Shown one piece after another: positions 35,430 through 44,350 of a stretch of DNA of 49,177 nt. The notes under the pieces were generated by a model, which saw only the letters and a program-made list of their open reading frames with translations, was not told the DNA's origin and did not search any database. The position numbers and the translations under genes are program-made. Each line of letters starts with the position of its first letter. Position 1 is the stretch's first letter. Source of the DNA: Saprospiraceae bacterium (GTDB lineage Bacteria; Bacteroidota; Bacteroidia; Chitinophagales; Saprospiraceae); the NCBI GenBank assembly GCA_020631235.1, contig JAHDHQ010000031.1, forward strand, positions 1-49,177, read 5' to 3'.

Positions 35430-36479
35430 ATGAAATATTGGTGGTGGAAAATACTAGCGATTGCAATCTTTAGTTACGTGCTTCTAGCAGGCATGCTTAC
35501 TCCTTTAAAATCAGGGATTTATAGTGTAGATAAAACAAAAGGGGTATTAGGTGCGCCTTTGACCTTGCAGGTTGAGACCTACAATACATATATGTCTTCA
35601 GCTCTTCAGAATGTTGCCTTTTTAAAATTGTCTGACAATAAAGTAATACGATCTACCTCGATTATAGAAAAGAATGATTTCACTGCACAAATTAACTTTG
35701 ATCTTCCGGCAAGCTTGAGTACCGGAAAAAGTTCGGAACGAGCGACATTGATCATTAACAATGAAGTGGATGGTAGCATGATTTTGCCCAATGCCATTTT
35801 GCTGAAAGAAGAAGGAAATATTGCAAAACAAACAAGCAGTCAATGGACCACATTTGATGTAGCTTCGTTATTTCCCAATAAAGGATTTAGATTTCCTTAC
35901 AGAAATAAATTACACGAAACCATTCGTAATACCTTTTTTCATATTGCTATATGGTTTGCGATGTTTATCTTGTTAATCATAGCATTAGTATATAGTATAC
36001 GATATCTTTCGAGCAAAGATTTAGCTTATGATTATCGAGCGGCCGCGTTTACAAATGTTTCCATTTTCTTCGGCATCATTGGATTAGCCTCCGGTGCTGT
36101 TTGGGCAAAGTTTACTTGGGGTGCTTTCTGGACAGCTGATGTCAAGTTAAATATGGCCGCAATCAGTGTACTTATTTATGCGGCTTACTGGATGTTGCGA
36201 TCATCCATACGGGATGTAGATGCAAAAGCACGGGTTGCTGCGGCCTACAATATTTTTGCTTTCGTAGTAATGATTCCGCTGATTTTTATCATTCCTAGAT
36301 TAACCGATAGTTTACATCCAGGAAATGGAGGAAACCCTGCATTAGGTGGTGAAGATCTAGATAATACTTTACGTATGATATTCTATCCTTCCATCATTGC
36401 TTTAACACTAATTGGTTTATGGATGGCAAATTTGACGTATAGATTACAAATTATCCATGATAAAACTTTAGAAGAATAA
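35430..36479 (+). CDS. ccmC: Cytochrome c maturation protein CcmC, extended form
   Basis: The 349-residue protein is much longer than the usual 220-250 residues of CcmC. One membrane segment (residues 5-22) is followed by about 145 extracytoplasmic, beta-rich residues; the CcmC core begins at about residue 165 (TFFHIAIW, with a conserved His) and has the heme-handling loop W230-GAFW-TADVKL and the second conserved His in DSLHPG. The last Trp of the canonical WGxxWxWD is Ala236 here. It presents heme to CcmE. The frame is open further upstream, but MKYWWWK at 35430 follows the ccmB stop and is the natural start. Confidence 0.8.
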   Translation: MKYWWWKILAIAIFSYVLLAGMLTPLKSGIYSVDKTKGVLGAPLTLQVETYNTYMSSALQNVAFLKLSDNKVIRSTSIIEKNDFTAQINFDLPASLSTGKSSERATLIINNEVDGSMILPNAILLKEEGNIAKQTSSQWTTFDVASLFPNKGFRFPYRNKLHETIRNTFFHIAIWFAMFILLIIALVYSIRYLSSKDLAYDYRAAAFTNVSIFFGIIGLASGAVWAKFTWGAFWTADVKLNMAAISVLIYAAYWMLRSSIRDVDAKARVAAAYNIFAFVVMIPLIFIIPRLTDSLHPGNGGNPALGGEDLDNTLRMIFYPSIIALTLIGLWMANLTYRLQIIHDKTLEE

Positions 36480-36489
36480 TTAAAAAAAT

Positions 36490-36504
36490 TAGATTTGCAA
36501 ATCT
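36490..36504 (+). promoter_or_regulatory. Palindrome overlapping a -7 box before ccmD
   Basis: AGATTTG-CAAATCT (36491-36504) is a perfect 14-bp palindrome and TAGATTTG (36490-36497) is a perfect TAnnTTTG box inside it. It lies 35 bases before ccmD and could drive or repress the ccmD-glutamate dehydrogenase part of the operon. Confidence 0.5.
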
Positions 36505-36538
36505 TCTATTCTAGTTTAGATTTTGAAGAATTAAATAC

Positions 36539-36745
36539 ATGCTAAGAAATTATCTCATTAGTTCCATTCTTGTCTGTTTGCCTTGGCTGTGCAAAGCCGA
36601 TTCACTCGATTTTTTTCGGAGTACTGGAAAAATTTATTCCGTTGTCGCTGTAATTTTAGTCCTTTTTTTAGTCTTGGCAATTTATTTGATTAGATTGGAT
36701 AAACGTATAACTCAACTCGAACAAAAGAAAAAACATGAGTCATAA
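36539..36745 (+). CDS. ccmD: CcmD-like small membrane protein
   Basis: The 68-residue protein has a signal-like N-terminus (LISSILVCLPWLCKADS), a single strong membrane helix (YSVVAVILVLFLVLAIYLI) and a charged C-terminal tail (RLDKRITQLEQKKKHES), the plan of CcmD-type proteins that help release CcmE. Identity rests on size, topology and position after ccmC. It overlaps the next gene by 11 bases. Confidence 0.75.
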   Translation: MLRNYLISSILVCLPWLCKADSLDFFRSTGKIYSVVAVILVLFLVLAIYLIRLDKRITQLEQKKKHES

Positions 36746-38153
36746 ACAAGATGCTTTTTATGCGAGTGTAATTCGCAATTTTGATAAAGCGGCTGCATTG
36801 ACAGAATATCCGACAGGACTCCTTGAGCAAATCAAGGCTTGTAATGCAGTATACCAAATGAAGTTCCCTGTAAAAATGGGAGATACTTATGAAGTAATCG
36901 AAGCTTACAGAGTACAACACTCTCATCACCGATTGCCCACTAAAGGTGGTATCAGATTTAGTCATTTAGTGAATCAAGAAGAAGTTATGGCTTTAGCTTC
37001 ACTGATGACCTTTAAATGCGCTATCGTTGATGTTCCTTTTGGCGGAGCTAAAGGTGGTGTCAAAGTAAGCCCTCGTAAGTATAATGCTGAGCAACTTGAA
37101 AAAATAACAAGAAGATATACGGTAGAATTGGTAAGAAAGAATTTTATCGGTCCTGGTATTGATGTCCCAGCACCAGATTATGGTACAGGACCTAGAGAAA
37201 TGGCTTGGATTTTAGATACCTATCAGCAAATGAAAAATGGAGAAATAGATTCAGCTGGTTGTGTGACTGGGAAACCTGTTAACCAAAATGGTATTAGAGG
37301 TAGAACCGAGGCAACAGGACGTGGTGTTTATTATGGTCTAAGAGAATTAGTAAATAACAAACATGCCATGAAGAATTTAGGTTTGGATGTAGGTATGGCC
37401 GGAAAAACCATGGTTATTCAAGGTCTTGGAAATGTAGGTTCTTACACTGGATTAATTTCGCAAGAGGAAGGTGATGCTAAAGTGATAGCTATTTCTGAGA
37501 TCGAAGGTACTATCATCGATAAGAAAGGCTTAGATATCGAAAAGCTGATCGCATACCGAAAGGAACATGGTTCTATTTTAGGATTCCCTGGATCTAAAAC
37601 CATGGAAAATAGAGATGATTGGGTAGGTATTGAGTGTGACATTCTAGTTCCAGCGGCATTGGAAAGCCAAATCCATAAGGATAACGCAAATGAAGTAAAA
37701 GCAAAAATAGTCGCTGAAGCAGCCAATGGTCCCGTTACAGCAGATGCAGAAGATATATTAACCAAAAAAGGTGTACTCATCATGGCTGATATGTATCTTA
37801 ATGCTGGTGGGGTTACCGTGTCTTACTTTGAATGGCTCAAAAACTTAAGCCATATACGTTTTGGAAGAATGTCTAAACGCTTTGACCAAAATGCAAATAA
37901 TAATTTGGTCGACATGGTACTTCGTTTAACTGGTAAGTCATTAAGCCAAAAAGAAAGAGACTTATTGACCAAGGGAGCTGATGAAGTGGATCTTGTGAGA
38001 TCTGGACTTGAAGAAACGATGGTTAATTCTTTTAATCAGATTTACGATATTTATGCTTCGAGAGACAAAGTAAAAGATTTTAGATCTGCTGCTTTCATCT
38101 CAGCATTAGATAAAGTAGCCAGTGATTATATGACTTTAGGAGTCTTTCCTTAA
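36735..38153 (+). CDS. Glutamate dehydrogenase (Glu/Leu/Phe/Val family)
   Basis: The 472-residue enzyme has the substrate site KGGIRFSHLV and the catalytic-lysine block KCAIVDVPFGGAKGGV, DVPAPDYGT, GRTEATGRGV, and the NAD(P) fold IQGLGNVGSYTG. It interconverts glutamate with 2-oxoglutarate and ammonia. It is somewhat longer than the GudB/RocG type (about 425 residues), with an extended C-terminal helix region. Its start lies inside ccmD (11-base overlap), so it is translated from the ccm message; a terminator follows. An Lrp/AsnC regulator gene lies just downstream, a plausible controller of nitrogen metabolism. Confidence 0.93.
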   Translation: MSHKQDAFYASVIRNFDKAAALTEYPTGLLEQIKACNAVYQMKFPVKMGDTYEVIEAYRVQHSHHRLPTKGGIRFSHLVNQEEVMALASLMTFKCAIVDVPFGGAKGGVKVSPRKYNAEQLEKITRRYTVELVRKNFIGPGIDVPAPDYGTGPREMAWILDTYQQMKNGEIDSAGCVTGKPVNQNGIRGRTEATGRGVYYGLRELVNNKHAMKNLGLDVGMAGKTMVIQGLGNVGSYTGLISQEEGDAKVIAISEIEGTIIDKKGLDIEKLIAYRKEHGSILGFPGSKTMENRDDWVGIECDILVPAALESQIHKDNANEVKAKIVAEAANGPVTADAEDILTKKGVLIMADMYLNAGGVTVSYFEWLKNLSHIRFGRMSKRFDQNANNNLVDMVLRLTGKSLSQKERDLLTKGADEVDLVRSGLEETMVNSFNQIYDIYASRDKVKDFRSAAFISALDKVASDYMTLGVFP

Positions 38154-38173
38154 TCGAAGGGCACAAAATATAT

Positions 38174-38208
38174 TACCCAAGTCAATACTTTGGCTTGGGT
38201 ATTTTTTT
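38174..38208 (+). terminator. Strong Rho-independent terminator after glutamate dehydrogenase
   Basis: A 12-bp stem (TACCCAAGTCAA with TTGGCTTGGGTA, one G-T pair) with loop TACT is followed by seven T. It starts 20 bases after the glutamate dehydrogenase stop. Confidence 0.92.
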
Positions 38209-38261
38209 GATATTTTAAGAAGAATAATCAAAGATATATAGCTCAAAAAAGAATAAAATTT

Positions 38262-38269
38262 TATTTTTG
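38262..38269 (+). promoter_or_regulatory. -7 box of the Lrp/AsnC regulator gene
   Basis: TATTTTTG is a perfect TAnnTTTG box; a start site near 38276 leaves a leader of about 20 bases. No -33 TTG is apparent. Confidence 0.5.
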
Positions 38270-38296
38270 GGGCTAATCGTAAAATTATAGATTGAC

Positions 38297-38770
38297 ATGC
38301 AAGAGAAATTGGATAAGACGGATTTAAAAATTTTGAAGTTGCTTCAAGAAAGTAGTAAGATTACCAATCTTGATCTTTCAAAGAAAATAGGACTCTCTCC
38401 AGCACCTACCTTAGAAAGGGTGAAAAAATTAGAAACACAAGAGGTTATAGAAAGCTATCACGCTAAAGTCAATGCTTCAAAAATAGGCTTAGATATACGG
38501 ACTTTTGTCTTAGTGTCATTAGCATGGGCAAAAGAAGATGCCTACGATATTTTTATAGAAAAAATTAATGATATTCCGGAAGTTGTAGAATGTTACATCG
38601 TCACAGGTGATGCAGACTTTTTGCTTAAAATCATTTGTAAAGATTTATCTTCTTACGAAAAACTGCTCTTCAAACGCTTATCTAAAATTGAAGAAATCGA
38701 ACGATTGAAAACCTTAATGACTCTAAATAAAGTTAAAAAGAGTAAAATTCTACCTTTTGATTACGAGTAG
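38297..38770 (+). CDS. Lrp/AsnC family transcriptional regulator
   Basis: The 157-residue protein has the N-terminal winged helix-turn-helix (LDKTDLKILKLLQESSKITNLDLSKKIGLSPAPTLERVKKLE) and the C-terminal RAM/AsnC ligand domain (VVECYIVTGDADFLLKIICKDLSSYEKLL). These regulators sense amino acids and control their metabolism as octamers. It directly follows the glutamate dehydrogenase terminator, so regulation of that gene is a reasonable guess. The TraB/GumN gene begins 17 bases after it and is likely co-transcribed. Confidence 0.92.
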   Translation: MQEKLDKTDLKILKLLQESSKITNLDLSKKIGLSPAPTLERVKKLETQEVIESYHAKVNASKIGLDIRTFVLVSLAWAKEDAYDIFIEKINDIPEVVECYIVTGDADFLLKIICKDLSSYEKLLFKRLSKIEEIERLKTLMTLNKVKKSKILPFDYE

Positions 38771-38787
38771 TTTTAGAAAGACTCATT

Positions 38788-39579
38788 TTGCCAGATAAAA
38801 GAAGCTTATGCTGGGCTTTAAAACACCCAGATCATCCAGTTAAATCGTATATTTTAGGGACCATACATATTTCGCATGGAGATGCCTACAAATTAGTAAA
38901 GCCCGCTTTAAATTTGCTTAAAGATTGTAGTCATTATTACGGAGAAATGGATCTAGATGTTTCAGCAGCATACCTAGATCAAAGAAATTTTATGCTCCCC
39001 CAAGAAACGAATCTAATGATGCTATTAGGTGAACGATCATTTAAACGAATAGCTAATACATTAAGCAAATTCTTTAATTTCTCATTGGAGGACTTTAAAC
39101 AATTCACTCCTTTCTTTATTGTAAGCCAACTTCAAGGTCAAATGATCTCCGCAGGAGCAGAACTTCCTATGGATCACAAAATTTGGGAGGAGGCTCGCAA
39201 GGCAGATATGGTGTTAGGAGGAATAGAAAGCTTAAATGATCAAATGTCCATTATGGCTAAAATTCCAATGCGTTATCAAATAAAAATGCTAAAAGGCTTT
39301 AGTAGGAATATTACAAACCAACGAAAAAAACTACATAAACTCTTACAGTTATATCTAAACCAAGATATCATCAGTATTTATAAACAAACGAATAAACAAC
39401 TGGGCGAAATTCGACCGCTTATGTTGTATAATAGGAATGAGTACATGGCGGCGTATATCTACGAAAATAGAAAAACCAATGCCTTTTATACTGTTGGAGC
39501 AGCCCATCTGGCGGGGCAAAAAGGAGTACTCACACATCTTAAGCGTAGAGGGTTTACATTAAAACCCATCTCACTATAA
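38788..39579 (+). CDS. TraB/GumN family protein
   Basis: The 263-residue protein has the family's two conserved GxxH sites: ILGTIHISHGD at the start and YTVGAAHLAGQKGVLTHLKRRGF at the end, plus YGEMDLD. TraB/GumN (Tiki-like) proteins are proposed metalloproteases. The start is TTG at 38788, preceded by AGAAAG; the frame is open further upstream but without ATG. There is no signal peptide, unlike many homologues, so a cytoplasmic place is likely. Confidence 0.82.
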   Translation: MPDKRSLCWALKHPDHPVKSYILGTIHISHGDAYKLVKPALNLLKDCSHYYGEMDLDVSAAYLDQRNFMLPQETNLMMLLGERSFKRIANTLSKFFNFSLEDFKQFTPFFIVSQLQGQMISAGAELPMDHKIWEEARKADMVLGGIESLNDQMSIMAKIPMRYQIKMLKGFSRNITNQRKKLHKLLQLYLNQDIISIYKQTNKQLGEIRPLMLYNRNEYMAAYIYENRKTNAFYTVGAAHLAGQKGVLTHLKRRGFTLKPISL

Positions 39580-39606
39580 CGAAAGAAATCATTCAGTTTA
39601 CCTAGC

Positions 39607-39639
39607 AAATGCAAAGGTTTACTTAATGAAATGCAAAGG
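39607..39639 (+). repeat. Two direct repeats spaced 22 bases
   Basis: AAATGCAAAGG occurs at 39607-39617 and 39629-39639, start to start 22 bases (two helical turns), about 130 bases before the TonB receptor gene. A regulator dimer could bind them on one DNA face. The rest of the 191-base gap shows nothing else clear. Confidence 0.35.
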
Positions 39640-39770
39640 GTGGATTTAATCAGTTTAGGCTAAATTCAAAGTCTTACATTCGTCATGCTTTTTATAACTT
39701 TCGTCTTATAAACCAAGTTTAATTCAAGAAGGAAGTTCAACTTTGTATACTTAATTGAACAAATTATTAA

Positions 39771-42122
39771 ATGCGCTTTATCATTACCTTTTGTTTTGTC
39801 ATTGGTCTTTTACCATTGTCCAATGCTCAAAATAAATATACCTTTTCGGGCTATATAAAAGATGCTAATTCAGGAGAAACATTAGTCGGAGCAAATCTTT
39901 TAAACATTGATGATCCTTCGCTCGGAACCAACTCAAATACATATGGATTCTTTTCTATTACCTTAGATGAAGGCGTGTATACCTTTATTATCAGTTATCT
40001 AGGATATAATGAAGAGGTTCTAAATGTGGACCTCAGTGAGGATGTTCAACTGAACATCGAACTTACGGAAGGTGTACTCATGGAAGCTGTGGAAATTTCT
40101 GCCAAAGAACAGCAAAAAGATAATAACGTAGAAAGTACTCAACTGGGAGTAGTCGATTTGCCAGTGAGCAAGATTAAAAAATTGCCAGCATTGATGGGAG
40201 AGGTGGATATATTAAAAACACTGCAATTGCTGCCAGGTGTTTTATCCTCAGGGGAGGGTAGCTCTGGTTTTTATGTTCGAGGCGGTGGGCCTGACCAAAA
40301 TCTGGTTTTATTAGATGAAGCCGTGGTTTATAACACAGGACACATGCTCGGTTTTTTTTCTGTGTTCAATGCTGATGCCCTTAAAAACACTACATTAATT
40401 AAAGGAGGCATGCCTGCATATTACGGAGGTCGATTGTCTTCAGTGGTGGATGTCCAAATGAAAGAAGGGAACAATAAACACTATGGTGTTGAAGGTGGTG
40501 TGGGCTTAATATCGAGTAGACTTACCTTAGAAGGTCCCATTCAAAAAGAGAAAAGTTCGTTTATTTTATCTGGAAGGAGAACGTATATTCTGGATCTGGC
40601 CCAGCCGTTTTTAGAAGGCAGAGATTTCGAAGGAACTAACTATTATTTTTATGATTTTAATGCCAAGGTAAATTACCGTTTCTCGCCTAAAGATCGAATA
40701 TACTTGAGCGCTTACTTTGGGAGAGATATCCTGGATTTTAATCAGCCTAAAAGAGACTTTAGTTTTAGATTACCATATGGCAACATTACCTCTACCTTGA
40801 GATGGAACCATCTTTTTAACAATAAACTATTTATGAATGCATCCTTAATCTACAACGATTACCAATTAGAGTTTAATGGAGGTCAAGGAGATTTTGTCTT
40901 TAAGCTCTTTTCTGGAGTTAAGGATTATAACGCTAAATTGGATTTCGATTATTTTCCGAATCCTAAGCACAGCATAAAATATGGAGCTAATTACACCTAT
41001 CATGTTTTAACACCGAATACTGTGAGTGCAACAAATGGAGATGTTGATTTTGAAACGGGGTTTGAAGCAAAGCATGGACAAGAAATTGCTTTTTATGTTC
41101 AAGATGATATTAAGGTAAATAATACTTTTTCATTAAATGCTGGTTTGAGGTATTCTATCTTTTCTCAAATGGGACCATATACTTCTAAATTAGACAGTTC
41201 AGCGTACGATTTATTTGAATCAGTAGTCACTTATCAAGGTTTGGAGCCTAGACTTAGTGCTAAATTGTCTGTTTCTCCTACAGCTTCCTTAAAAGGTGGT
41301 ATTACATTTACAAACCAGTATTTACACCTTGCTACCAATTCATCATCCACACTACCTACTGATATTTGGGTGCCTAGCACAGAAATAGTAAAACCACAAA
41401 GAGGTATCCAATACGCTCTTGGTGTATTCAAGAACTTCATGGATAACTCCTTAGAAACATCTATCGAGGTATATTATAAGGACCTACAAAACCAAATTGA
41501 TTATGCCGATGATCAAGTGCCAGACATTACACAAGAGGATGAGGATGTCTTTGTGTTTGGAATTGGTAGATCTTACGGTGCTGAGTTTTTTATCCGCAAA
41601 TCGACTGGGAAATTTACAGGTTGGATTGGTTATACTTTATCTAGAACTGAACGTTCATTTCCTGAGATAGAAAATGGAAGATGGTATCCAACCAGCTATG
41701 ACAGACGCCACGATTTGTCTGTGGTGGCTAATTACGAAATAAGTCCAAAATGGGAATTAGGCGCGACCTTTATTTACGGAAGTGGCCGTTGGTATACACC
41801 TTACGAATCCTTTGCGTTTATCGAGGGCGGTATAAATACCATTTTTGGCCCAAGAAACTCAGGACAGTTAGTCCCATACCACCGTTCGGATATCTCTTTA
41901 ACATTTAAACCAGGAGCTAACAAACCAAAGAAAAAATACAAAGGCACATGGAACTTTTCGGTATATAATGTCTATAACCGTAAAAACCCATTTTTTATTT
42001 ACTATGATACATCCATCAGTCAAACAGGTGCCGCACAACTATCAGCATCCCAAGTAACTATTTTTCCGATTATACCTTCTATAAGCTACAATTTTAAATG
42101 GAACCAAAAAGCCGTAAACTAA
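39771..42122 (+). CDS. TonB-dependent receptor with CarboxypepD_reg-like domain
   Basis: The 783-residue protein has a signal peptide (to Q20), a carboxypeptidase-regulatory-like domain (TFSGYIKDANSGETLVGANLL), the plug domain (VDILKTLQLLPGVLSSGEGSSGFYVRGGGPDQNLVLLDEAVVYN and GGMPAYYGGRLSSVVDVQMKEG) and a TonB barrel ending in ISYNFKW. It differs from SusC and is not followed by a SusD. This type is always read with a DUF4249 protein, as here, and is thought to import a ligand that is not a glycan (for example a peptide or metal complex). The substrate is unknown. Confidence 0.92.
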   Translation: MRFIITFCFVIGLLPLSNAQNKYTFSGYIKDANSGETLVGANLLNIDDPSLGTNSNTYGFFSITLDEGVYTFIISYLGYNEEVLNVDLSEDVQLNIELTEGVLMEAVEISAKEQQKDNNVESTQLGVVDLPVSKIKKLPALMGEVDILKTLQLLPGVLSSGEGSSGFYVRGGGPDQNLVLLDEAVVYNTGHMLGFFSVFNADALKNTTLIKGGMPAYYGGRLSSVVDVQMKEGNNKHYGVEGGVGLISSRLTLEGPIQKEKSSFILSGRRTYILDLAQPFLEGRDFEGTNYYFYDFNAKVNYRFSPKDRIYLSAYFGRDILDFNQPKRDFSFRLPYGNITSTLRWNHLFNNKLFMNASLIYNDYQLEFNGGQGDFVFKLFSGVKDYNAKLDFDYFPNPKHSIKYGANYTYHVLTPNTVSATNGDVDFETGFEAKHGQEIAFYVQDDIKVNNTFSLNAGLRYSIFSQMGPYTSKLDSSAYDLFESVVTYQGLEPRLSAKLSVSPTASLKGGITFTNQYLHLATNSSSTLPTDIWVPSTEIVKPQRGIQYALGVFKNFMDNSLETSIEVYYKDLQNQIDYADDQVPDITQEDEDVFVFGIGRSYGAEFFIRKSTGKFTGWIGYTLSRTERSFPEIENGRWYPTSYDRRHDLSVVANYEISPKWELGATFIYGSGRWYTPYESFAFIEGGINTIFGPRNSGQLVPYHRSDISLTFKPGANKPKKKYKGTWNFSVYNVYNRKNPFFIYYDTSISQTGAAQLSASQVTIFPIIPSISYNFKWNQKAVN

Positions 42123-42127
42123 TTGAT

Positions 42128-43066
42128 ATGAGAACTTGGAGTAAATTATTGTGTGTACTTTTTATCCTAGTCGGCATTTTTGCCTGTGAAGAACCCTTTG
42201 TGCCTGAACCAGTTGAAAATGCGGAACAATATGTGGTGGAAGGTTATGTTGAAGCCGGAGAAGGATCTAATTTTTCCTATGTTATCATAACTAAAACAGT
42301 ACCCTTCTTTTCCGAAATTAGTCCTGATCAATATGCCAGTTTGTTCGTTGATGATGCTACAGTTACAGTAAATGATGGCTCCAATGATGTTACCTTTACC
42401 AAATTATGTCTTTCAGATATCCCAGATGATTTAAAGGATCAAGCTGGCGAATTAATCGGTATAAATCCAGATTCCACAGACATTAATGTTTGCATTTATG
42501 TAGATATTTTCGATCAGCTAATAAGGGAAGTTGGGCGTACATACTCTTTGGAAGTAACCATCGAAAACGAAGAAGAAATAATTACGGCGCAAACGACCAT
42601 TCCTGAAATCATACCACTGTATGATTTTGTGTTTCGTGACACACCCGGTGTGCCCATTGAAGGATTAGCGCAACTTTGGTGTAAAATCAGTGACCCTCTT
42701 GAAAAAAATTATTACAGATATTTTACGCAAGCAGACAGCACAGCTTTAATTTCGCCTTTTAATTCTGTAACTAATGATGGAGCATGGAACGGACAAGAAT
42801 TCGAATTCCCTATTTCGAAGGCTGAACCTGCTGGCGCTGATTTTGATCCAAACACTTTTGGTATGTTTACCGAAGGGGATACGATTATTATGAAGTGGTG
42901 CACGATCGATTCGATACATTATGATTTCTGGGAAACTTTTGAATACGCCAGAAATAACCAAGGTCCTTTTAGTGCGTATACTCGAATAAAAACCAATGTC
43001 GACGGTGCTTGGGGTATCTTCGGTGGTTATGGAGTTAGTGCTTCTGAATTGGTTGTGGAGAAATAG
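42128..43066 (+). CDS. DUF4249 surface lipoprotein
   Basis: The 312-residue protein has a lipoprotein signal (LLCVLFILVGIFAC) and the opening EEPFVPEPVENAEQYVVEGYVEAGEGSNFSYVIITKT, the DUF4249 hallmark. Family members follow TonB receptors and are thought to act as their surface partner, as SusD does for SusC. The start at 42128 (MRTWSKLL) is chosen over the in-frame ATG at 42098 inside the receptor gene. It overlaps the convergent membrane-protein gene by 32 bases. Confidence 0.85.
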   Translation: MRTWSKLLCVLFILVGIFACEEPFVPEPVENAEQYVVEGYVEAGEGSNFSYVIITKTVPFFSEISPDQYASLFVDDATVTVNDGSNDVTFTKLCLSDIPDDLKDQAGELIGINPDSTDINVCIYVDIFDQLIREVGRTYSLEVTIENEEEIITAQTTIPEIIPLYDFVFRDTPGVPIEGLAQLWCKISDPLEKNYYRYFTQADSTALISPFNSVTNDGAWNGQEFEFPISKAEPAGADFDPNTFGMFTEGDTIIMKWCTIDSIHYDFWETFEYARNNQGPFSAYTRIKTNVDGAWGIFGGYGVSASELVVEK

Positions 43067-43775
43067 TTTTTTCTTTATTCCAATCATAAAATGGTAAGGT
43101 CAGCAGTGCAAATCCAATAGCCATAAACCACTCAAGATTTAAAAAGTAAATGGGCCATTCGCCTAATAAATTGTAGATGGTATTTCCTTTTGGATGACCT
43201 ACCATAAACATGTAATTAGCACCGATAAGTAGGTCTATAAAATAAACAACTAAAGCTACTAAGTTCATAAATATCATTGCTCGCACTGCATGATAAAACT
43301 TCAGCCTCCAACCATAAACAAAAATGGGATAAAGCGCTAACAACACTAAGCCCGCATGAATAATAAAATATCTCCAATATTCATAATGCGGTATGGAATG
43401 TTCCAATGTTGGGGTCACTAAAGACTGTATGGTTCCCAGCATGATCCAATAATACAAAACAGACCAAAGAGTTTTGTTTTTTAAATATAAAGCCAGGGGC
43501 AATAAGAAACCCATAATATTACAAAGATGAAAAGGCAAATGCTCAGTATGATCAAAGGTGCCTGATATAAATCGTCCAATTAACATCATAGGATGAGCTA
43601 TAAAAACCAAGGAACACATAAATAGTAATATTTTTCGCTCTTTAGAAGAAGGATAAAGGCTTCTACTAACTAATAAACAAGCCAAAAAAAATAGTGTGAA
43701 TAAAGTCGAACTCCAAAAATGCTCGGCTGAGTTGACCATAAAAGTGAAATTATCCTGAAGAAAAGCACTATTCAT
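43035..43775 (-). CDS. TIGR02206 (YwaF-type) integral membrane protein
   Basis: The protein of 246 residues has about seven hydrophobic helices (for example FWSSTLFTLFFLACLLV, FIIHAGLVLLALYPIFVYGW, YFLNLEWFMAIGFALLTLPFY) and the family features HLPFHLCNIMGFLLPL and GANYMFM. Its role is unknown. The Met at 43775 (MNSAFLQDNF) is preferred to that at 43808. It converges with the DUF4249 gene, and its 3' end overlaps it. Confidence 0.85.
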   Translation of the reverse strand: MNSAFLQDNFTFMVNSAEHFWSSTLFTLFFLACLLVSRSLYPSSKERKILLFMCSLVFIAHPMMLIGRFISGTFDHTEHLPFHLCNIMGFLLPLALYLKNKTLWSVLYYWIMLGTIQSLVTPTLEHSIPHYEYWRYFIIHAGLVLLALYPIFVYGWRLKFYHAVRAMIFMNLVALVVYFIDLLIGANYMFMVGHPKGNTIYNLLGEWPIYFLNLEWFMAIGFALLTLPFYDWNKEKTISPQPIQKH

Positions 43776-43824
43776 ATCGTTAAAATAGATGTATTTTTGA
43801 ACTTCCAATAATTAAATCAAGGTC

Positions 43825-44175
43825 ATGTCAAATAATAAAAATTCAAGGATAGAGATTGAAGTCGAACTGGATGAACAAAAACACCCAGAAAATATAAAGT
43901 GGAAAGCAAATAATAACGGAACAGAAATGAATCAAAATGCGAAGGCAATGTTGCTTTCATTCTTTGATAGAGACAGTCTTGAAACCATGAAAATCGATCT
44001 TTGGACAAATGACTTACAAGTCAATGAAATGGATCGGTTTGTATTTCACACGATGAGAGCTATAGGAGAAACCTATTTTAAAGCCACAAAAAATAACCAA
44101 TTAGCTAATGATTTTCAGCGATTTGTACATTATTTCGGCGAACAAACAGAAATTATACCTAAGGGCGAAAATTAA
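43825..44175 (+). CDS. gldC: Gliding motility protein GldC
   Basis: The 116-residue protein matches GldC over its whole length: SRIEIEVELDEQKHPENIKW at the start, NAKAMLLSFFD, KIDLWTNDLQVNEMDRF and the end FQRFVHYFGEQTEI. GldC is a small soluble protein linked to gliding and T9SS in Bacteroidota; it is not strictly essential in Flavobacterium. Its presence agrees with the many sorting domains in this window. No other gld genes are near. Confidence 0.9.
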   Translation: MSNNKNSRIEIEVELDEQKHPENIKWKANNNGTEMNQNAKAMLLSFFDRDSLETMKIDLWTNDLQVNEMDRFVFHTMRAIGETYFKATKNNQLANDFQRFVHYFGEQTEIIPKGEN

Positions 44176-44319
44176 CATATCTTGATTTAATGTATGTCTA
44201 AAATTTAAAAATTTAGATATATTAAATGTATAATTCACTAAAAAGCAGTGATTTAAGATAAATATTAAAAAATTATATAATATTTATACATATTATTATA
44301 AAACATAATATTTAGTTTA

Positions 44320-44345
44320 TATATTTGGTTAACGATAAACCAAAT
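44320..44345 (+). promoter_or_regulatory. Promoter/operator of the S24-type regulator
   Basis: TATATTTG at 44320-44327 is a perfect TAnnTTTG box. It overlaps an inverted repeat ATTTGGTT-N7-AACCAAAT (44323-44345; the 8-bp arms are perfect) ending 5 bases before the ATG at 44351. A repressor bound here would block transcription start, a classic autoregulation layout. Confidence 0.65.
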
Positions 44346-44350
44346 TGAAA

